This document shows positions 36,459-47,974 of a stretch of 64,000 nt of DNA, piece by piece. Source of the stretch: Rhizophagus clarus (taxonomy: Eukaryota > Glomeromycota > Glomeromycetes > Glomerales > Glomeraceae); NCBI GenBank assembly GCA_015698045.1, contig BLAL01000250.1, positions 496,001 to 560,000 of the forward strand, written 5' to 3'. Made by a program: the position numbers and the translations under genes. Numbering within the stretch: position 1 is the stretch's first letter; each line of letters starts with the position of its first letter. Under the pieces are notes generated by a model, which saw only the letters and a program-made list of their open reading frames with translations, ran no database searches and was not told where the DNA came from.

Positions 36459-36766
36459 TAGGAGGTGAGTTATTATATGTTTTTATTTGACTTTTGAAGC
36501 AGTAGATTTTATTTCCATAATTCCCAATTAATCAGTTAATTTAAATCGTAAATTAAGGTGTCACAAAATGTCACTTATCCGACCAGCACTTAGCAGTTAA
36601 ATAGAGCGATCATGTCAATAATATTACTTCTCTTTTTACCATCTACTTTCTCGCAACCCTACTACCACGCCTAGTAACGTTCGTGCTAGGTCGTATCATC
36701 AATCTTAATTTGATTTTTTTTTTAAAAAAAAAAATCCCTATCCGCCCTTTTATCCATCGTCCCATG

Positions 36767-37447
36767 TAGAGGCCTGCATTTGCCCATATTTTGAAACCCG
36801 GCCCGGTCTGGAATTTATATATGAAATTGTATGCCGGCCCGGACCCGCCCCGGAATTTTTAAAATGTGATGTAAATCATTTTAAATAAGTTTTTTTGGAA
36901 AGATAATGTTTTTATATAAGTAGGTCACTTTAAAACTTTTATACTTGTTAAACAATTTTTTTAAAATAATTAGTAATAATTCAAAGATGTTGCCTTCTTA
37001 TGAGAAATCAATAAACATTAAAAAATTACTAAAAATTGATAAGAATTCATATGATATTGATAATGTAATGCAGATTATATGTATAATTTTGTGGACGGTG
37101 ATTTAATATTCTTTATTACACAAAATTTTCATGTTTTAAAGATAATTTATTATTTATACTTGAAAAATAAATGAAACTTTATTAAGTAAATAACTATAAT
37201 AAATATAAAAATTATTGAAACACAACTATGTAATATTAAAATAAAATGATCTTCGGTAATGAACAAGTTAACAGCAATATAATATAATAAAGAAGAAATT
37301 AAACAATAAAAGTTGACTTTTTTTCAACTTGGCCAGAATTAATTATAATTTTGGCCAGAATTAATAAAAATCCGGGTTTAGAATCTGAACCCGGACCCGG
37401 CCCGGAAATTTTGTGAAAAACAAAACCAGGCCCGTTGCAGGCCTCTA
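36767..37447. mobile_element. Non-autonomous hAT-like element
   Basis: 681 bp bounded by TAGAGGCCTGCA and its inverse TGCAGGCCTCTA, with CCCGGCCCGG-type subterminal repeats on both sides. It is flanked by GTCCCATG and ATCCCATG, an 8-bp target duplication with one mismatch. The matching sites near 32.38 kb and 42.12 kb are empty. The TAGAG end and the 8-bp duplication fit the hAT superfamily. No transposase ORF. Confidence 0.85.
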
Positions 37448-37589
37448 ATCCCATGTATGACAGGATTTACACATAGACACATAGTGTTTATTTTTTAAAC
37501 AAACCAAAAATCCGGCGAAAGTAAATGCGCCGTTTTACCTCATCAAACTTTTTACATTCTGAATTTATATGACCTTCAATTTTATGGAT

Positions 37590-37800
37590 TTGTAATCGAT
37601 TGTTTGGCTAGTTTTGCGAGTTTAATTCTAGCTAGGTTTTCATAATCATTACTGGAAGGGTAGGTCACGGTCTGATAATCTGGTTGCTTGATGGCATTAA
37701 AATATTTATAATCGATAGATATAGATTTTTTTAGGAGTGAGTTTTTGTTTTGTATTTTGCATTTCTGTATAACATCTTTCTTTATAAAAAATAAAAAAAA
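37590..37800 (-). pseudogene. Exon-like antisense frame, copy 2 (shifted)
   Basis: Middle copy of the frame at 32523-32714. PDYQTVTYPSSND and LARIKLAKLAKQSI are readable, but a 7-8-base insertion near the start breaks the frame. Confidence 0.4.
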
Positions 37801-38415
37801 AACAATAGATATTTAAGTAGCACATAATTTATTACGAGTCACTTCACAAATAAAAAAGTTTATTTTTTATTGTATTAAAATCACTTAAAATGGAGTTTTT
37901 ACCAAAATTATCACCAAATTTACTTGAAATTTTAGATGAAGATTATTATGACATTAATATTGAAGTTTGTGATGATCATAATGTAAAAGTACTTAAAGCT
38001 CATATGTATGTTATTTTAAATTATCATTCTCCTTATTTACGAAGAATTTTGCAAAGAGAAGAAAAATGGTTATCTATACGGATTTTGGAAGCATTTCTTT
38101 GATGTGTATTAAAAATTCATTTTTCATGAAAATAAGATATTTTAACCAAAAATATGAAATTATACATTTCGTTTAAACAATAAAATAAAAACATTTATAA
38201 AAAATTTTTTTTAACTTCAAAACGAATCTAAAGTGTAAGAAAAAATCATTGTTTTAAAAAAGTCTCATTATTCTATATGTCAAAACATTGAATAATGGTT
38301 AATGGACAATTCGGTCCACCATTTGGTAATTCTGGCCTTATTTTGTATGGAAATATTATAGGGAAAAAAGATAATTGAAGAAATTAAAAAAATATTTCTG
38401 CGGAAGAATGTACTT

Positions 38416-39023
38416 CATCACTAAATTATCAAGCAGTTCGATGACTATCCCTGATCAAAATTGTAAATTTTACGTAAGATTTTTACGTAAAATTAACGAT
38501 ATATACGTCCGATAACTGTAAATTGACTATTAAGTCAATAATCATTATTTTTTTGGACAGTAATTGGACAATACTGTCCTATAACCAGAATTTCTAAAGG
38601 ATCGACAATTGACTATGAATAATAAATTATATTTTTTTTATTACTAACTTAATAAATTAAGCTTAAATATATCAAAAACACATAAATTACAAATTAAAAG
38701 TTTAAATAGTCCAGGTGATTAGATCACGAAAAATAATTGTTTGAGGTTCTAGGTTCGATTCTCAAGGTAAGTAAAATCAAATTAATTAAATTAATTAAAT
38801 AAATTGTATAATCTATAATTTTTTTCAACAGATAATATATACAGTAATTATATACAGTATACGATTTTATCATGTGACTGACTATCGAACGTCCATATTC
38901 CAGAAATTAACAGTTTATGGACGTATATAATGTAATGTCCAACCTGCGGAGGGTCCGTCAATAGACAGTTAATGGATCATGTGTCCAATAATGGTTGCCG
39001 GACTGCCTGGAAATTTAGTGATG
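38416..39023. mobile_element. TIR element with tRNA-like core
   Basis: 608 bp present in relic C2 but absent from C1 and C3, where GTACTTATAAAG is continuous. Ends are CATCACTAAATT...GCAG and CTGC...AAATTTAGTGATG, with inverted similarity over about 30 bp. TT is duplicated at the insertion point. The superfamily is not clear. Confidence 0.85.
38707..38763 (+). ncRNA. tRNA-like pol III promoter (SINE-like)
   Basis: TAGTCCAGGTGATTAGATCAC resembles the D-arm/A-box of tRNAs (TAGTCTAGTGGTTAG type), and GGTTCGATTC at about 38752-38761 matches the B-box/T-arm. The spacing is near that of a tRNA, but the acceptor stem and anticodon arm do not pair convincingly. It is read as a tRNA-derived internal promoter inside the inserted element, not a functional tRNA. 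Confidence 0.45.
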
Positions 39024-39060
39024 TTATAAAGTGTTTCATATTATTAAAATTTTAAATGTT

Positions 39061-39890
39061 TAATATTGTAATTTAAACTTTTTTTACATAACAAGTCCTT
39101 AGCCAAAATGTCAAATTATCTGTCTGACAGTCATAAATTGACTTCACATTTTTCATTAATATTTATTTGTGTATAAATGTTTATTTTGGAAAAAATTTTT
39201 GCGCTATTAAAAGTGAATAAGATTATTGCACAATTTTATTAATTTATATTATACTATATGTTTTATTGCATGAAATATAAATTTTTTGTAATAATAATTA
39301 GACGCGTTTTTTTTTAATAAAAATTTCAACTCCACAAATATTTAAGCTATTCTCATAAAATCAAATAATACATGAACTTCATCCACAGGACAATATTTCT
39401 TAATCTTATTTCATGACTAAACTGCCCAAAATTAATATTATGACTTGAATTACAAATAAACCCGCTTTAGTATCATAAAAAGGCTAGTATAATAAATACA
39501 AATTAATAAGCATTCCCATACATTATAAACAACATTTTTCACCGACCGACCAAATGGTGAAATTATATTGTGGAATCTCTATAAAACGAGTTTCTTATGA
39601 ATTTATGATATTTTAAACCTGAAGTACTGCTGCTAGTGAAAAATATTTATTAAATAACAAACTTAAAATATTAAATTATATTTTTAAAGCGTGAAAAGGG
39701 GAAAAGAGTGAAGAGTAAAGTTTTTTATCGCGTTATACAATGTGGCTGGTGATGATGATGACTCTCCTTTGTTTGTCTCTGACGGTACAGTCAGGCAGAT
39801 AATTTGACATTTCGGCGTAACCTTGTCACACATTCTAGACTTACACATAAAGTTAAATTTACGTAATAGGTACGTGCACTAAAATCTAAT
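39061..39890. other. 5' flank of gene E
   Basis: Non-coding; close copy of 33.4-34.26 kb and 43.1-43.94 kb. Confidence 0.5.
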
Positions 39891-39923
39891 TATATAAGGA
39901 TTGACATTTCACAAATTAGAATT
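39891..39923 (+). promoter_or_regulatory. Core promoter of gene E
   Basis: TATATAA (39891-39897) then CATTTCACAAATTAGAATT (39905-39923) and a T-rich stretch up to the ATG. Confidence 0.55.
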
Positions 39924-39960
39924 TATTTTTTTTATTTTTTTTTTTTTTGTTGAATTAATA

Positions 39961-41412
39961 ATGGAGTTTTTACCAAAATTATCACAAAATTTACTCGAAA
40001 TATTAGATGACGAAGAATATTATGACATTAATATTGAAGTTGGTGATGATCCTAACGTAAAAATATTTAAAGCCCATATGGTTATATTAAATTATCGTTC
40101 TCCTTATTTGCGAAGAATTTTGTCAACAAATAAAAAGAAAAATGATGGAACTTTGGTACATATCAAATTACCCAACATTTCACCTGAAACTTTTCAGGTA
40201 ATTTTAAGGTAAGAAGAGATTAAATTATAAGATAAAATGTTAAACGATGGAAACCTTCATACATACACCTTTCATTTTAGGTATATTTATTGTGGAAAGC
40301 TTTCTGTGGAAGAATATGATATTCCCGATCTTCTCAAAATTTTGGTCACTGCTAGCGAATTAAGTCTTCAAGAATTGAACAACTATTTACAATCCTTTTT
40401 GATTAAAAACAATGCAAATTGGATAGAACAAAATTTTAATTCGGTATATCAAACAAGTTTTGAAAGTGATTCTTTCCCAGAACTTCAAAAATATTGCAAT
40501 GATCTTATATTAAAGAATCCAGATAAGGTATTCAAATCATTCAATTTCTCTTTAATTCCAGAGAATGTTTTGATTTCACTTATTCAAAATGATGAACTTC
40601 AAATGAAAGAAATCCAAGTTTGGGAACATGTGCTTAAATGGGGAATTGCTCAAAATTCCGAACTTCCTTCTGATCCTTCAAACTTTTCAAAAAATGATTT
40701 TAAAACATTAAAAAATGCATTACAACATTGTATTCCTTTTATTAGATTTCTTAATTTAACTTCTAAAGAATTTTCTGATAAAGTAATACCTTATAAGAAA
40801 ATTTTACCAAAGGAATTATATATGAGTTTATTGGAAAATTTTTTAAACTCACATCCTTATTGCAGGCCAGGTGGAGCAAAACCTCGTACAGGAATAATTG
40901 ATTCAAACATTATTACAAATCAACATGTTGAATTAATTTCAAAATGGGTTGATAAATTAAACATTATAGATGAGCCAACTTCTTTATATAAATTCAATTT
41001 AATATTTCGCCAATCTTGTGATGAGACTAACATTAGTAAATTTCATGAAATCTGTGATAACCAACGTCGTACTGTAACAATTGCTAAAGTGAAAGGCAGT
41101 AACAAGATTCTTGGGGGTTATAATCCAGTTGAATGGAAATCTGCTGATGGTTATAGCACTACTGAAGATAGTTTTATATTCTCCTTTGGAGGTAATAGTA
41201 CTGAAAATTATATTTTAAGTCGTGTAGTGAATGGAAAGAAAGCTATATGGAATGGTCGTAATTATGGTCCATATTTTGGTAGCTGTGACCTTGCTTTTTG
41301 CGGAATTGATTATAATTTTTCCAGAATAAAGGAATATGAAAACAGGATTATAAATACTCAAGATATATTTTCTGTAGATGAATGCGAAGTATTTCAAATT
41401 ACAAAGAATTGA
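39961..41412 (+). CDS. BTB-BACK-TLDc protein E
   Basis: Exons 39961-40208 and 40281-41412 give 459 aa. Identical in protein to D through BTB and BACK. In the linker and TLDc it differs at ten residues, including two Tyr-to-Cys changes in FGSCDLAFCG. It therefore has Cys residues in a stretch where the other intact copies have aromatic or hydrophobic residues. Part of the middle repeat unit. Confidence 0.92.
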
Positions 41413-42542
41413 TGGTCAAATATTATTATTTAGATAATTTTTAAAAATTTGATAAACTAACTAAATGCTCTTGTCTTTTTTAATTGTTTATTCATTTATA
41501 TGTTGAGGTATCTTGTTTACATATATGTAATTATTAATTTGTAATCTACTAGTAGTCAACTATAGAATTTAATTAGTAAAATCTGGTAAAATTATATAGT
41601 TTTACTATTAATTCGGTCCGGATTACCCAGAATTTACAGTTTTGACAGTATAAAATACAAATTATTAAATAAAATACAAAAAGATTACTTGACTATCTAT
41701 TTATTAAATGCCTCGTGAAAGATTCTTAAGATTAAATACTTTTCTAAAAAAATTTAAAATTTTAATTCAATAATTTAAAATATTAAAGTCCTACTCGCAT
41801 CTCATTAGATCTTAATATAACAATTTCATGTCTCTGTGATCAGTAGGAGATGAGTTATTATATGTTCTTATTTGACTTTTGAAGCAGTAGAATTTATTTC
41901 CATAATTCCCAATTAATCAGTTAATTTAAATCGTAAATTAAGGTGCCACAAAATGTCATTTATCCGACCAGCACTTAGCAGTTAAATAGAGCGATCATGT
42001 CAATAATATTACTTCTCTTTTTACCACCTACTTTCTCGCACCGCCTAGTAACGTTCGTGCTAGGTCGTATCATCAATCTTAATTTAATTTTTTTTTTCTA
42101 TCCGCCCTTTTATCCATCATCCCATGTATGACAGGATTTACACATAGACATATAGTGTTTATTTTTTAAACAAACCAAAAATCCGCGAAAGTAAATGCAC
42201 CGTTTCACCTCATCAAACTTTTTACATTCTGAATTTATATGACCTTCAATTTTATGGATTTGTAATCGATTGTTTGGCTAGTTTTGGGAGTTCAATTCTA
42301 GCCAGGTTTTTGTCATCATTACAGGAAGGGTAGGTCACGGTCTGGTAATCTGGTTGCTTGGTGGCATTAGAATATTTATAATCGATAGATATAAATTTTT
42401 TTAGGAGTTCAGCTTTTGTTTTGTATTTCTTTGTAATATCTTTCTTTAAAAAAAATAATAGACATTTAATTAGCACATGATTTATTATGAGTCACTTCAC
42501 AAATTAAAAAGTTTATTTTTTATTGTATTAAAATCATTTAAA
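41413..42542. other. Intergenic region at start of repeat unit 3
   Basis: Third copy of the flank seen at 31.7-32.8 kb, without the insertions of unit 2. Contains the exon-like antisense frame at 42252-42443. Confidence 0.55.
42252..42443 (-). CDS. Exon-like antisense frame, copy 3
   Basis: Starts after a TTTAAAG acceptor and encodes KDITKKYKTK, then DYKYSNATKQPDYQTV and LARIELPKLAKQSI. Open throughout and similar in protein to copy 1. No upstream exon is found. Confidence 0.35.
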   Translation of the reverse strand, partial: KDITKKYKTKAELLKKFISIDYKYSNATKQPDYQTVTYPSCNDDKNLARIELPKLAKQSITNP

Positions 42543-43110
42543 ATGGAGTTTTTACCAAAATTATCACAAAATTTACTTGAAATTTTAGATGAAGATTATT
42601 ATGACATTAATATTGAAGTTTGTGATGATCATAATGTAAAAGTACTTAAAGCTCATATGTATGTTATTTTAAATTATCATTCTCCTTATTTACGAAGAAT
42701 TTTGCAAAGAGAAGAAAAATGGTTATCTATACGGATTTTGGAAGCATTTCTTTGATGTGTATTAAAAATTCATTTTTCATGAAAATAAGATATTTTAACC
42801 AAAAATATGAAATTATACATTTCGTTTAAACAATAAAATAAAAACATTTATAAAAATTTTTTTTTAACTTCAAAACGAATCTAAAGTGTAAGAAAAAATC
42901 ATTGTTTTAAAAAAGTCTCATTATTCTATATGTCAAAACATTGAATAATGGTTAATGGACAATTCGGTCCACCATTTGGTAATTCTGGCCTTATTTTGTA
43001 TGGAAATATTATAGGGAAAAAAGATAATTGAAGAAATTAAAAAAATATTTCTGCGGAAGAATGTACTTATAAAGTGTTTCATATTATTAAAATTTTAAAA
43101 TGTATAATAT
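42543..43110 (+). pseudogene. Truncated BTB/TLDc relic C3
   Basis: Carries the same 70-codon BTB frame (42543-42755) as C2, again ending QREEKWLSIRILEAFL, and the same TLDc end remnant without the TIR element. A longer in-frame ATG at 42477 exists but lies in the promoter-side sequence. Confidence 0.75.
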
Positions 43111-43942
43111 TATAATTTAAACTTTTTTTTACATAACAAGTCCTTAGCCAAAATGTCAAATTATCTGTCTGACAGTCATAAATTGACTTCACATTTTTCA
43201 TTAATATTTTTTTGTGTATAAATATTTATTTTGGAAAAAATTTATCGCCTTTAAAAATGAATAAGATTATTGCACAATTTTATTAATTTATATTATACTA
43301 TATGTTTTATTGCATGAAATATAAATTTTTTGTAATAATAATTAGACGCGTTTTTTTTAATAAAAATTTCAACTCCACAAATATTTAAGCTAGTCCCATA
43401 AAATCAAATAATACATGAACTTCATCCACAGGACAATATTTCTTAATCTTATTTCATGACTAAACTGCCCAAAATTAATATTATGACTTGAAGTAAAAAA
43501 CAAACCCGCTTTAGTATCATAAAAAAACTAGTATAATAAATACAAATTAATAAGCATTCCCATACATTATAGACAACATTTTTCACCGACCGACCAAATG
43601 GTGAAATTATATTGTGGAATCTCTATAAACCGAGTTTCTTATGAATTTATGATATTTTAAACCTGAAGTACTGCTGCTAGTGAAAAATATTTATTAAATA
43701 ACAAACTTAAAATATTAAATTATATTTTTAAAGCGTGAAAAGGGGAAAAGAGTGAAGAGTAAAGTTTTTTATCGCGTTATACAATGTGGCTGGTGATGAT
43801 GATGACTCTCCTTTGTTTGTCTCTGACGGTACAGTCAGGCAGATAATTTGACATTTCGGCGTAACCTTGTCACACATTCTAGACTTACACATAAAGTTAA
43901 ATTTACGTAATAGGTACGTCAGTACGTGCACTAAAATCTAAT
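43111..43942. other. 5' flank of gene F
   Basis: Non-coding third copy of the conserved upstream block. The 67-codon minus frame at 43728-43931 is not called. Confidence 0.5.
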
Positions 43943-43970
43943 TATATAAGGATTTCACAAATTAGAATTT
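43943..43970 (+). promoter_or_regulatory. Core promoter of gene F
   Basis: TATATAA (43943-43949) followed directly by GGATTTCACAAATTAGAATT. Relative to D and E, six bases (ATTGAC-like) are missing between the two blocks. Confidence 0.5.
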
Positions 43971-44008
43971 AATTTTTTTTTTGTTTTTTTTTTTTTGTTG
44001 ATTAAAAA

Positions 44009-45469
44009 ATGGAGTTTTTACCAAAATTATCACAAAATTTACTCGAAATATTAGATGACGAAGAATATTATGACATCAATGTTGAAGTTGGTGATGATCC
44101 TAACGTAAAAATATTTAAAGCCCATATGGTTATATTAAATTATCGTTCTCCTTATTTACGAAGAATTTTGTCAACAAATAAAAAGAAAAATGATGGAACT
44201 TTGGTACACATCAAATTACCCAATATTTCACCTGAAATTTTTCAGGTAATTTTAAGGTAAGAAGAGATTAAATTATAAGATAAAATGTTAAACGGTGAAA
44301 ACCTTCATACATACACCTTTCATTTTAGGTATATTTATTGTGGAAAGATTTCTGTGGAAGAATATGATATTCCCGATCTTCTTAAAATTTTGGTCACTGC
44401 TAGCGAATTAAATCTTCAGGAATTGAGCAACTATTTACAATCCTTTTTGGTTAAAAATAATGCAAGTTGGATAGAACAAAGTTTTAACCTGGTATATCAA
44501 ACAACTTTTGAAAATGACTCTTTTTTAGAACTTCAAAAATATTGTAATGATATTATATCAAAGAAACCACATAAGCTATTCAGATCTCTCAATTTCTCTT
44601 TAATTCCAGAAAAAGTTTTGATTTCAATTATTCAAAATGATGATCTTCAAATGAGAGAAATTCAGGTTTGGGAACATGTGCTTAAATGGGGAATTGCTCA
44701 GAATCCAGAACTTCCTACAGATCCTATAAATTTTTCAAAAAATGATTTTAACATATTGAAAAATACATTACAACAATGCATTCCTTCTATTAGATTTTAT
44801 AATTTGACTTCTAAGGAATTTTCAGATAAAGTATTACCTTACAAAAAAATTTTGCCAAAAGAATTATATATGGATTTATTAAAGTCTTTTTTAAATTTAA
44901 ATCCTAAAAGCAGGATAAGTCGTAAATCAAAACCTCGTAATTATGATATCGATCCAGAAATAATTGATCTTCAACATGTAGAATTGATTTCTAGATGGAT
45001 TGATAAATTAGATATTAAAGAAGATTCAACTTCATATGAATTTAAATTAATACTTCGTGGATCCCGGGATGGGTTTTCCATTGATAAATTTCATGAGATC
45101 TGTAATAACAAACCTCATACTGTAACAATTGCTAAAGTGAAAGACAGTGACGAAATTCTTGGAGGCTATAATCCAGTTGAATGGAAATCCGTTGACGGTT
45201 ATGCCAGCACTAAAGATAGTTTTATATTCTCCTTTAAAAGTAGTAGTAGCACTGAAAATTATGTTTTAAGTCGTGTAGTGAATGAAAATTGTGCTATATG
45301 GAATGGTAAGAATTACGGTCCATATTTTGGTAATGGTGACTTTGTTTTGTACATTATCAATAACAGTTATTGTAGTAAAAACCATTATGACAAACCAATT
45401 AGAGAAACCGGAAGTGCATTTTCTGTGGAAGAATATGAAGTATTTCAAATTACAAAGATTAATATTTAA
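44009..45469 (+). CDS. BTB-BACK-TLDc protein F (mosaic)
   Basis: Exons 44009-44256 and 44329-45469 give 462 aa. Exon 1, the intron and the first part of exon 2 are almost the same as in D and E. From about 44415 (residue about 110) the sequence instead follows H and pseudogene G (LSNYLQSFLVKNNASWIEQ, ISKKPHKLF). The TLDc part (FKLILRGSRDGF, ILGGYNPVEW, DSFIFSF, VEEYEVFQITK) is intact. The upstream alternative donor CAG|GTAATT is present. Confidence 0.9.
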
Positions 45470-45641
45470 GATAGTATATACAGTATATATGTATTTTCAT
45501 GACTTCTTTATATATATTTAAGGCCTTTCAAAATTGAGAATAAATGAATTTTCATCTTTTTTTTGTGATTATATTGATTATAATATTGAATAAAAAAAAA
45601 TTTGATCATATGATTTTCCTGTTATCAAGTTAAATTTTACG

Positions 45642-45670
45642 TAATAGGCGTAATAGGCATAATAGGCGCG
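45642..45670. repeat. Short tandem repeat
   Basis: Three units of TAATAGGC(G/A) in the promoter region of pseudogene G, absent from the other promoters. Confidence 0.6.
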
Positions 45671-45776
45671 TTACCGCACATGCACTAAGATCTGCAAGTT
45701 TTAAGATTGACGACATTTCACAAATTAGAATTGCAAAAAAAAAGCTTTTTTTTTGTTGCATTATAAATCATTTATA

Positions 45777-47236
45777 ATGGAATTTTTACCAAAATTATCA
45801 CAAAATTTACTTGAAATATTTAATGTCGAAGAATATTATAACATTACTATTGAAGTTCAGTTGGTGATGACCCTAATGTAAAAATATTTAAATCTCATAT
45901 GGTTATATTAAATTATCGTTCTCCTTATTTACAAAGAATTTTGTCAACAAATAAAAAGAAAAATGATGGAACTTTGGCACATGTCGAATTACCCAATATT
46001 ACACCTGAAACTTTTCAGGTAATTTTAAGGTAAGAAGAGATTAAATTATAAGATAAAAAGGTTAAATGGTAGAAGCCTTCATGCATACATTTTTCATTTT
46101 AAGTATATTTATGGTGGAAAGCTTTCTGTAGAAGAATATGATATTCCTGATCTTCTCAAAATTTTGGTCAGCGAATTAAATCTTCAGGAACAGAGCAACT
46201 ATTTACAATCCTTTTTGGTTGAAAATAATGCAAGCTGGGTAGAACAAAATTTTAACCTGGTCGGTATATCAAACAACCTTTGAGATAATACTTTATTATT
46301 ACAATAATTTTGAAGTTCCAAGAAAGAATTAATTTCAAAGATACCAGATAAGCTATTCAGATCTTTTAATTTCTCTTTAATTCCAGAAAAAGTTTTGATT
46401 TCAATTATTCAAAATGATGATCTTCAAATGAGAGAAATTTAGGTTTGGGAACATGTGCTTAAATGGGGAATTGCTCAGAATCCTGAACTTCCTTCTGATC
46501 CTATGAATTTTTCAAAAAGTGATTTTAATAATTAAAAAACATTATAACATTGTATTCCTTTTATCAGATTCTATAATTTAATTTCTAAAGAATTTTCAGA
46601 TAAAGTATTACCTTACAAAAAAATTTTACCAAAAGGATTATACATGGATTTATTAAAAACTTTTTTAAATTTGCATCCTTATAGCAGGCCAAGTGGTAAA
46701 TCGAAACCTCGTAATTATGTAGTAGAACCTAAAATAATCATTGACTCAAAAATTATTACAAATCAACATGCAAAATTAGTTTTAAAATGGATTGATAAAT
46801 TAGATATTGTAGACGAATTAGCTTCTCATGAGTTCAAATTAATACTTCGTGGATCTCGTGATGGGTTTTCCATTAGTAAATTTCATGAAATGTGTGATAA
46901 TAAATCTCACACTGTTACAATTGCTAAAGTGAAAATGGTAACGAAATTCTTGGAGGATATAATCCGATTTAGTGGAAATCTACAGGTGTCTTTGTCAGTG
47001 CTAAAGATAATTTTACTTTCTTCTTTGAAAATAATTATAGTATCGAAAATTATATTTTGTCATGTAATGAATAAAAATTATGCCATATATGTTTTGGTAA
47101 TAGTGACTTTATTTTGTATGGAAACGATTTTTATAATAGTTATTATAGTAAAAACGATTATGAAAAACCAATCAGAAAAACTGGAGACTACTTTTCTATA
47201 GAAGAATATGAAGTATTTCAAAGTGCAATGGATTAA
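45777..47236 (+). pseudogene. BTB-BACK-TLDc pseudogene G
   Basis: Begins normally (MEFLPKLSQNLLEIF) and ends with a normal stop region (EEYEVFQ), but has many breaks. An extra CAGTT near 45856 shifts the frame. The acceptor has become TTTTAAGT. There is a small deletion near 46165, a Gln-to-stop (TAG) at about 46439, deletions near 46280-46330 and 46530-46550, and frameshifts near 46935 and 47090. An open part remains at 46644-46930. It resembles F and H most. Confidence 0.9.
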
Positions 47237-47974
47237 TGATTAATATTATATTGATAATTTTATAACCTTTTAAAATTTCGGTAAACAAATAAGTTTTTGC
47301 CTTTTTTTTAATTGTAAAGTTTGATTATTTTTAAGTCTTAGAGAATTGTATTCATTGTTCACAGGACAATCAATTATAATTATTATTGGTACATAATCCG
47401 TCAGTAAACTATAGAACTAAATGAGAGTTCTACAGTCACAGAAATGTGCAGCAACGCAAAGCAAAATCATTAGTTAATAGTTATAATATAAAAAAAATAC
47501 GATCTAATTTTTTTGTGTTGAAGAGAGACTAATTATTAAATTTTTTAAAAATACAAATATCGTAATCTTCTAGTATTTAAAGATAACTCGCTGTTCAGTG
47601 GTCGTTGAAGGATGAATCTCGTTATAAATCAGTGAATCTCGATGCATCAATGATAATAATTCCATGTCTTTGTAATTGGAAAAGGCGAGTTATTACAGTC
47701 TTTTTTCTCTGAAACGATAAATTATATGTTTTCACGTTTTTTGTTGTTATTTTTTATTATTCCAGTCAAAGATCAGTGAAAAGTTTTAATTAAATGAACT
47801 AATTTTATATTTAAATATATTTCACAAGGAACGACTTTTGTAAAGAAAAGAAAGGCGATTATCTAATGAATTGGATTATCTTAGGACATAATTCATTTTT
47901 ACGAAAAATAAATTTTTAAGACACATCAAGAAATTCTTAAGGCATTCTTTAATCAAAAATAGGTTTATTGGTCA
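47237..47974. other. Intergenic region G-C4
   Basis: AT-rich; no gene seen. Confidence 0.4.

Larger units (their letters stand above)
35788..37889. other. Intergenic region of repeat unit 2, with two insertions
   Basis: Corresponds to 31.7-32.8 kb and 41.4-42.5 kb but is about 1 kb longer. The extra length comes from filler DNA at 36227-36458 and a hAT-like element at 36767-37447. The rest aligns block by block with the other two copies. Confidence 0.7.
37890..39060 (+). pseudogene. Truncated BTB/TLDc relic C2
   Basis: A 70-codon open frame (37890-38102) encodes the BTB start up to PYLRRIL, then a novel tail QREEKWLSIRILEAFL. The TLDc end remnant follows at about 38305-38415, is interrupted by the TIR element at 38416-39023, and resumes at 39024. 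Compared with C1 this copy lacks the extra T, so the short BTB frame is open. It could still yield a BTB-only peptide, but decay is more likely. Confidence 0.75.

Noticed and set aside
38707-38763. Functional tRNA gene
   Set aside because: A- and B-box-like words are present, but acceptor and anticodon stems do not pair convincingly; kept only as a tRNA-like promoter.
38416-39023. CACTA-family transposon, because the end contains CACTA
   Set aside because: The empty sister sites place the ends at CATCAC and GTGATG with a TT duplication, not at CACTA with 3 bp.
43728-43931. 67-codon minus frame upstream of gene F
   Set aside because: The same flank upstream of D and E does not clearly support it; it covers the conserved regulatory-looking block.
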